Source of the DNA: Owenia fusiformis
Taxonomy: Eukaryota > Annelida > Polychaeta > Sabellida > Oweniidae
Direction: 5' to 3'
DNA: 64,000 nucleotides
NCBI GenBank assembly: GCA_903813345.2
Contig: CAIIXF020000007.1
Span: 22,617,564 to 22,681,563, forward strand
A program made the translations under genes and the position numbers. The notes under the pieces were generated by a model. The model was given only the letters and a program-made list of their open reading frames with translations, did no database searches and had not been told where the DNA came from. Shown one piece after another: positions 59,601-64,000 of the stretch. Positions within the stretch are counted from its first letter, which is position 1. Each line of letters begins with the position of its first letter.

Positions 59601-62220
59601 TTACGTAATTTCAAAAGTTTACGCTTCCACACATGAGACTGAGTTTTCTAGGTCTAATATTCGCTAATGGATTGAATAAACGTTTTAAAACTACTGTATT
59701 GGTATACGGTAAAACCTGATGAATATGCTCTTTATTACGCGCATGCGCAAACCGCCAACTAAGCATTTTCTAACGAAGCTACCTGTTACACTGGCCAAAA
59801 AAGCTTCGTTGGGACCTAACCTTCGTTGAATTTTCTACTCAATTGCTTCGTTATCAACTAAGCTTTTTTAACGAAGGCGGAGGTGTTACACAGGCCCAAA
59901 ATTGCTTCGTTACGAAGCTTTTTGTCAAAATGCTTCGTAACGAAGCATTTCAACTGGCCTGTGTAACAGGGGTCAATCACAAAAGCAAAATCTCCCAAAA
60001 GATCTTCGATATATTATAAATTGGTAACGTTATGAACTTTTTTTTATAAAGGAGGCATGGCGAAAAGGAGAAATATCATTATGACAAACAGTTTGCAATG
60101 GGAACTTATACTGTTAGCATTTCAGAAAATGCAAGGCTGCCAAAATGCATGCAAAACTACTTGTAAAATGGGGTATTATTAACCATGAGAAGCTGCATTG
60201 TGCAGCCGCATTGCATTGCAGTCTCACGATAACGCATCGTTACCCTTTGCATTCGTTTGACTTCACTTCTTAAAAGAGAGCTTCGTCTTGTAGTTTAACT
60301 AGACTCTGCACGCAGGGTAACGCATCGTTCTTTTAAATGATACCTCAACCTTTCTAGGACGCGTCAATCTTACCCGAAAACATCCAAGTGTATTGGCGAG
60401 GATTTATAGAAGGTGGCAAGAAACAACTTCTTGACGGGTTGACGATTCGGTGTGTCCTTGGTAAGCCAAAGTCTTAATAAACATAAACATATAAAACAAA
60501 AAGTCGTAAAGTTTACATGGCAATGGTAATCATAAATTAATATGATAATCCGAATTGAAGAACTTACCCAACACAGAAAATTCCATTTTGTGTTTTGATG
60601 TTTTTTGGACTTCATTTTGCAAATAGATGGCAGTACAAACTTTGTAATAATAACTTTCCAAACGTTGAAACGACGTTTATGTTTGCGTCCAAAGTGCGTC
60701 CCGAATGTCTAGAGAGCGATTATTTGACAAATGAAACGAGATATCTCCGTATTTCAAAAGTAGTATCGCTTCTCGGCTTCGACTAAGATCAAAGTGAAAG
60801 TATCTGTTCTGATCAGCTTAATATCTGATCGGATCCCATAGGGTCCAAGATGATATTGCTGATTTTTGGTATCCTTGAAGGGGAGAATGTAGCTTGCTAC
60901 GCCCCATTGGTTGGACTGGTATTGCAGTAACTCCAGTCTGGTCTCACCCCCTCGGGGGTAACAGTAAACAAAATTAAAAAGTCACCTGATATATAAGACG
61001 TTGAAAATACGTTTTAGGCCTAAAGCGGTTTACGTCCAAAATACGTCCCTAACATACAGAGAACGTTAAATGACCAAAACCAATAGAGATTCTTTGTCAG
61101 ATGAAATAATTTCTATTCACATACATCTTGAGATATCGCTTCTCGGCTTCGGCTAAGATCAAAGTGAAAGTATCTGTTCTGATCAGCTTAATATCTGATC
61201 GGATCCCATAGGGTCCAAGATGATGTTGCTGATTTTTGGTATCAACGGGAGAATGTAGCTTGCTACGCCCCATTGGTTGGACTGGTATTGCAGTAACTCC
61301 AGTCTGGCCTCACCCCTCGGGGGTAACAGTAAACAAAATTAAAAAGCCATCCGATTTCCTAATATCTTCTAAAGATCATCTACGGGGATACTCAGCCTCA
61401 TTATGACCGTCTTGCACATTTTTGCTTAAACACTACAATTTTTGCTTACAATTAGAAAAATTGTATGATGAAATATAATACAGTCTTTGAGCAAGACTAA
61501 TCCGAAATCAATTTTCAGATCTCAGTAGGGAATAAGTCGCATTTTTATGATCTTTGATAAGATTGCTTCTACCATTTGACACACATAGCCTATGTGTGCA
61601 ATATGTTGGTGCTGCTTTAATAGATTGCAGCACCAGTTTTAAGGTCGATATATAAGACGTTGAAAATACGTTTAAGACTATGAAGTGGTTTACGTCCAAA
61701 ATACGTCCCTAACATACAGAGAACGTTAAATGACCAAAACCAATAGAGATTCTTTGTCAGATGAAATAATTTCTATTCACATACATCTTGAGATATCGCT
61801 TCTCGGCTTCGGCTAAGATCAAAGTGAAAGTATCTGTTCTGATCAGCTTAATATCTGATCGGGTCCCATTGGGTCCAAGATGATATTGCTGATTTTTGGT
61901 ATCAAGGGGAGAATGTAGCTTGCTACGCCCCATCGGTTGGACTGGTATTGCAGTAACTCCAGTCTGGCCTCACCCCCTCGGGGGTAACAGTAAACAAAAT
62001 TAAAGCAACTCAATTTCACCCTCCCTCATTCTGGCAAACTCCATTCTAATAATTTGCACAATTTTTTCTTCCTTTGCGCATACAAGTTTTGTCGTTCCAT
62101 AGCTTCATTTTGTGTGCATCCCGTCGTCATTCATTACAGAACCGACCACTGCAACTCCATATGTTGAAGAGACAACGGCAGTCCTGGAGGTTACCTTGAC
62201 AACTGAATCCCCAAACAACA
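44687..62220 (+). CDS. Secreted pseudo-astacin / EGF / CUB / five-module protein (3' open)
   Basis: Nineteen exons, all phases agreeing: 44687..44891, 45633..45779, 46409..46462, 46585..46726, 46960..47035, 47247..47456, 47690..47810, 48046..48186, 48281..48390, 48683..48819, 48919..49046, 49215..49432, 49584..49695, 49989..50279, 50677..51012, 51519..51836, 51993..52210, 60358..60460, 62140..62220; 1,049 residues, continuing beyond. Order: signal peptide (1-21), propeptide, astacin domain (about 135-318), EGF-like (319-365), CUB (368-487), five modules of about 100 residues (491-1022), Thr-rich linker. Astacin landmarks TRPDRDNYVVISDENI and the GQDSLSFWDI ending are clear, but the zinc motif HExxHxxGxxH is K216-Q-I-G-H220-S-L-G-F-A-P226, and the Met-turn is SLYHS. 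It cannot be a normal protease; a binding role is inferred. Each module has Asn-x-Arg-Pro-x-Tyr, Tyr-Leu-Tyr and Trp-x-x-Gly landmarks; I have no family name for it. Confidence 0.87.
44969..45061. repeat. Hairpin in intron 1 of the pseudo-astacin gene
   Basis: GAGACGGGGCAGTTAGTTT (44969-44987) pairs perfectly with 45043-45061 across a 55-nt loop. Its GC-rich arms stand out in AT-rich sequence. Probably a small mobile hairpin; it could form a stem in the nascent transcript. Confidence 0.8.
45820..45995. repeat. TTACTTGG-CTTTT-CC repeat family, copy 2
   Basis: Contains a run of about 14 G residues, GGGCCCAACAAATTTT, ATTACTTGGCCTTTTGAG and GTTAGCTTCTGGATCCACC. Matches 35930 and 52290 in part. 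Lies in intron 2 of the pseudo-astacin gene. Confidence 0.6.
52290..52510. repeat. TTACTTGG-CTTTT-CC repeat family, copy 3
   Basis: Shares ATTACTTGGCCTTTTGGGCC, TTTTAATTTTACGCCAAA and GTTAGCTTCTGGTTCCGCC with the other copies. Non-coding, in intron 17 of the pseudo-astacin gene. The open frame 52322-52525 is a by-product. Confidence 0.6.
53230..53535 (+). mobile_element. LINE-like 3' tail
   Basis: A frame reading LHARIRSGTLHLNIAIIRP then MSALEKQQKMYK and a stop resembles the extreme C-terminus of a non-LTR ORF2. It is followed by GTGCCTCATAAGCCTGATAA and a short (TAAA)n tail at 53525-53545. Related words occur in the complement of 29580-29600. The rest of the element is missing. Confidence 0.5.
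53789..55137 (+). repeat. Left terminal inverted repeat of the Polinton-like element
   Basis: About 1.35 kb. The outer 180 bp has several CCGGAAGT words and two TGACGTCA sites. The middle (54230-54430) has a series of AACCAATCAG words spaced 40-70 bp apart, then further CCAAT words near 54415 and 55041. The density of CCAAT, CRE and ETS-like motifs is what a strong bidirectional promoter would carry. The inner edge is the start of the CCG triplet run. Confidence 0.9.
55119..55245 (+). repeat. (CCG/CCA)n triplet run, left
   Basis: About 125 bp of CCG, CCA and CTG triplets. It can be read as polyproline on the plus strand, but the same frame recurs in the inverted copy and lacks any other protein feature. 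Treated as simple repeat. Confidence 0.9.
55358..55792 (-). CDS. Small basic protein of the Polinton-like element
   Basis: 144 residues, starting MSIIYLRETEEAT (an in-frame MPKIVPYV fourteen codons later is an alternative start). I do not recognise a family. It has a WKKFIRAQVEGR segment near residue 28, a charged middle with KAEIDKQQKEMAERD, and a strongly basic end (KKPKKKRD and KRQRRQ) that could be a nuclear localisation or nucleic-acid-binding tail. It is 60 bp downstream of the ATPase gene in the same orientation, so probably co-transcribed. A core or minor virion-type protein is conceivable but only by position. Confidence 0.65.
   Translation of the reverse strand: MSIIYLRETEEATMPKIVPYVDDPEVWKKFIRAQVEGRVIEHAGYGRRGKLKWIPVSSVREPIVQHVSPTEAVYQRAKAEIDKQQKEMAERDLPSKRVYRQMSDNDSFDHTYNGNVMNRLFKKPKKKRDVMVYSGPPGKRQRRQ
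55853..57289 (-). pseudogene. Zinc-finger A32-type packaging ATPase, one internal stop
   Basis: A single reading frame of 479 codons runs from ATG at 57289 to the stop at 55853, interrupted by one TGA at 57032-57034 (codon 86). Before the stop: a C2H2 finger (C5, C8, H21, H26) and a Walker A motif GPTGCGKT (51-58). After it: a Walker B-like LVVIDDLM, a SLNSHYLVLFKNPRD segment and a GYLVVDL segment, all typical of A32-type/FtsK-like packaging ATPases of Polintons and related viruses. A second CxxC..H..H knuckle (HCKDCG) and a long charged C-terminus follow. The family moves DNA into capsids. No frameshift is seen. The stop could be a recent mutation, a sequencing error, or be read through. Confidence 0.82.
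57409..57515 (-). repeat. (CCG/CCA)n triplet run, right
   Basis: Inverted counterpart of 55119-55245, slightly shorter and with a different order of GGC and GGT triplets, so it has drifted while the rest of the inverted repeats stayed alike. Confidence 0.9.
57490..58837 (-). repeat. Right terminal inverted repeat of the Polinton-like element
   Basis: Complement of 53789-55137, checked by eye in several long blocks: the outer 230 bp, the CCAAT-rich part and the inner block next to the triplet run. No difference was noticed in these blocks. Confidence 0.9.
60765..60960 (+). ncRNA. U2 snRNA-like gene, copy 1
   Basis: Starts ATCGCTTCTCGGC and follows U2 throughout: GCTAAGATCAA, TATCTGTTCTGATCAG, TTAATATCTGAT, a GGATCC/GGGTCC stem, the Sm site ATTTTTGG, and stem-loop IV with GGTATTGCAGTAACTCC. 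A C-run/TCGG hairpin closes the 3' end, followed by GTAAACAAAATTAAA, a possible 3' box. The branch-point-pairing segment reads AAAGTGAAAGTA where U2 has AAGTGTAGTA. This copy differs from the others in the first loop (TTCGACT, breaking the closing pair) and by an extra CCTTGAAG stretch after the Sm site. It lies in intron 18 of the pseudo-astacin gene, same strand. Upstream sequence is only partly shared with copies 2 and 3. Confidence 0.85.
61135..61325 (+). ncRNA. U2 snRNA-like gene, copy 2
   Basis: Same U2 organisation with first loop C(UUCG)G intact, Sm site ATTTTTGG and stem-loop IV intact, and the same GAAAGTA in place of the branch-point-pairing GTAGTA. Upstream 150 bp (ACGTTGAAAATACGTTTTAG, TACGTCCAAAATACGTCCCT, CATACAGAGAACGT) is nearly identical to that of copy 3 and related to copy 1, so it probably holds the snRNA promoter (PSE). 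The 3' hairpin is one C shorter. Confidence 0.87.
61795..61986 (+). ncRNA. U2 snRNA-like gene, copy 3
   Basis: As copy 2, with GGGTCC/GGGTCC in the second stem (A to G keeps a G-U pair) and GGGGAGAATG after the Sm site. Promoter region identical by eye to copy 2 for about 110 bp. The spacing to copy 2 is 660 bp against 370 bp between copies 1 and 2, owing to about 290 bp of unrelated insert (61350-61640). Confidence 0.87.
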
Positions 62221-63291
62221 GTAAGTTTTCTTTGTTTGCTCTTTAGATCATAATCATATTTGAACCAAAAAGTCTTTCATCGGGTGATCTGTAGTACACA
62301 TGGGGAGTTAGTCACCCCTTCTTCTTATATTCTGCAGCCTACATGTGAGGCCATTTTAATCAGTGACGAACGTACATGCCCCGTAAGGTGGTCCAACCCA
62401 AAAATTTGGGTCCAAAATCTGCTCCTACTAACATAAACTGAGCAATTTAGATAACTATCGACATTTCTTTTTAGCAATATTTTTTTAAATTTTAGACAGT
62501 TTAAACTTTGGCTTATAGTCTTACCTAATGTTATCAAAATGCGATATGTGAAACTTTTTCCAATCTAAAAAGTGTTTTGTTCGATTTATGTCAACGATTT
62601 TTGAACTAAATTTTAGAGATACGAATATCATTCATCTTCACGTGTTAAAATTAATGAACTCATCCATGCATGAAAGTGGTTCGAAGAAAATGGATTTTAA
62701 AATTTTAGGTCTCTTAGAAACCAATGGTACAGTTATATTTAAAATGTGGACATAATATATTCTTCTAAAAATCAACATTGGTTTATTTTGAAAGTTAAGC
62801 ATATTTAAGAAAAGATTGGCATTGATTTTTTTGAAAAATATTCAGTTTGCACCCTAAGTGACATCACTATCGAGGCTACGTTTTGTTGCAAACTTTTTCT
62901 AATATTCAAATTATATATAGCTTATTAATGTGTTTTGCACTGTTAAGTTTAAAGGTGCTACAAATAGTGCAGGGGGGCCATTCAACGATCATCGACAAGT
63001 GTCAAAATATATTTAGGTTTGGATATTTCATCAAGACTAACATATATTTTCATTATCTACAAAGAAATCCTCTGGATGAACATTATTTCAGCTGATATTC
63101 CTCTTGAAACATTCTTAAAAATCTATAAGTGGGACTCCCTTTATAGAAGCTTTGAATTGAATTTACACTTCTTAATGCTGAAATTGATAGTTTATACATA
63201 CATTTTATGAAAATAGGTATGTCAAAGAAGGTATTAAGCCAAATATTGACCTGATAGCTCAGAAAAAATAAAAAATTTCGAATTTTCTCTC
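62221..63291. other. Intron sequence downstream of the last visible exon
   Basis: Starts with a good donor (GTAAGT). No further exon of the pseudo-astacin gene is recognised. Short open frames (62325-62537, 62883-63095) have no family features. Confidence 0.4.
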
Positions 63292-63490
63292 TACAGTCCT
63301 TATTGCCCCTTTAATCTTGATGATTAAAAAAAGTCAACCTTTATTTGAAAAATGGCGGGAAATTTGAATATTTCAGAAACAAAAAGCTAACAACTTTTTT
63401 TCAAACAAAATATTTAAAAAAGACAGAATTAAAAATATTAGATGGATGAAAACAAAATATTTTCAAACTTTACATGGTACCTTTAACACA
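63292..63490. repeat. Dispersed repeat with TTAA, related to 32899 and 9290-9480
   Basis: TCTCTCTACAGTCCTTATTG then CCCCTTTAA is the complement of the terminus at 32899. The following AATGGCGGGAAATTTGAAT resembles the complement of about 9420-9440. Non-coding. Confidence 0.5.
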
Positions 63491-64000
63491 TTGGGGCCCA
63501 AAGGCCAAAAATGCTACCCCGCTCTATTTTTTCCCCCAAAATCGGCCACATTTTTTGCTTTCTATTATATCGACCAGGCTTCTATTGCTCTTCACTTTAT
63601 TTGTAAATGAATTATTTGCATAACATTTTATCAAAGAAAGAATGAACAAACTCACTCACATGGCCAGGTTCAAGGATCAAGAGATTGTTGACATGTCGCT
63701 TGGAGAATCGTGACGTGAGTGATTGAAGACCAATCATGTTTACTTTGCTGGTCATGAATATTCATTAGAAAGAAGTAGCAGAAAAGTTGTGAAACTTGAA
63801 AATCGTGAAAAGTTTAGAAGTTACAAAATTCATTAATTTCAGCAATCCGCAGACCTTCTCAATTGAAATGTAGGTCTTGGGAATACCATAATGTATAGGG
63901 TAATACGCTGAAACAAGGATTTATTGGATATACCGTAACATAACGGAGTATTTTGAAGAATATTGGAGAGCACAGTGATTGTTTTGATTTCAACAGCCTG

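Larger units (their letters stand above)
52725..59970. mobile_element. Outer inverted ends (CCTGTTACAC) around the Polinton-like element
   Basis: CCTGTTACACTG at 52725 and GTGTAACAGG ending at 59970 are inverted. Each arm (52725-52885 and 59738-59970) has several AACGAAGC / GCTTCGTT words in both orientations and an inner GCGCGTGCGCA or GCGCATGCGCA. The two arms could be the ends of one DNA transposon, with the LINE tail and the Polinton-like element nested in it, or two separate short copies. Between the left arm and 53200 a short frame (MKWFVLQGLIEEYL) might be a transposase relic. No target duplication was fixed. Confidence 0.5.

Noticed and set aside
60765-61986. U12 or spliced-leader RNA instead of U2
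   Set aside because: The 5' end, stem-loop IV with UAUUGCAGUA and overall length are those of U2; U12 and spliced-leader RNAs lack these.

Overview
This is a window of animal nuclear DNA, AT-rich and dense with repeats. It has short GT-AG introns, a U2 snRNA cluster, and animal-type genes (cytosolic sulfotransferase, BRICHOS membrane protein, dihydrofolate reductase, a secreted astacin/EGF/CUB protein). The repeat families and domain mixture suggest a marine invertebrate, lophotrochozoan or non-vertebrate deuterostome; I cannot place it further. Gene models were assembled by hand from splice signals, reading phase and protein-family resemblance. All splice phases in the listed models were checked and agree.

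Layout. 3.7-7.8 kb (minus): five exons of a cytosolic sulfotransferase whose last exon is not found in the window; its introns or flank hold an intact-looking mariner transposon (1455-3416) and a 1.5-kb non-autonomous element (6038-7574). 8.4-31 kb: a gene-poor, 23-kb repeat domain. It contains a long AGGTCA-rich tandem repeat (10.7-18.9 kb) interrupted by a 3.0-kb foldback element with 9-bp target duplications (13693-16698), a decayed transposon protein (about 21 kb), and a 5.9-kb inverted repeat built of roughly 366-bp tandem units (22990-28885). A LINE 3' end follows. 31.3-35.4 kb (plus): a complete six-exon BRICHOS gene with a furin-type site and a cysteine-rich C-terminus, and a possible alternative last exon. 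37.1-39.1 kb: a 2.0-kb element with 42-bp inverted termini and a large internal palindrome. 40.0-43.1 kb (minus): a complete six-exon dihydrofolate reductase gene. 44.7-62.2 kb (plus, open at 3'): a 19-exon secreted protein with an astacin domain that has lost its zinc and catalytic residues, an EGF-like domain, a CUB domain and five copies of an unnamed roughly 100-residue module.

Two insertions in the introns of that last gene stand out. Intron 17 (8.1 kb) carries a 5,049-bp Polinton-like element (53789-58837). It has identical-looking inverted repeats of about 1.35 kb, AG/CT termini and a 6-bp GATATC target duplication. It encodes only a zinc-finger A32-type packaging ATPase (with one in-frame stop) and a small basic protein, without polymerase, integrase, protease or capsid. 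Intron 18 carries three tandem U2 snRNA genes. All three share an altered branch-point-pairing segment (GAAAGUA where U2 has GUAGUA), a conserved Sm site, a UUCG-capped first stem-loop and common flanking sequence.

The protein genes have no evident pathway relationship to one another. Most of the non-coding DNA is explained by foldback, mariner, TTAA-target and LINE-derived repeats. The best candidates for something undescribed are the U2-variant cluster, the minimal Polinton-like element, the foldback element and the pseudo-astacin with its repeated module.
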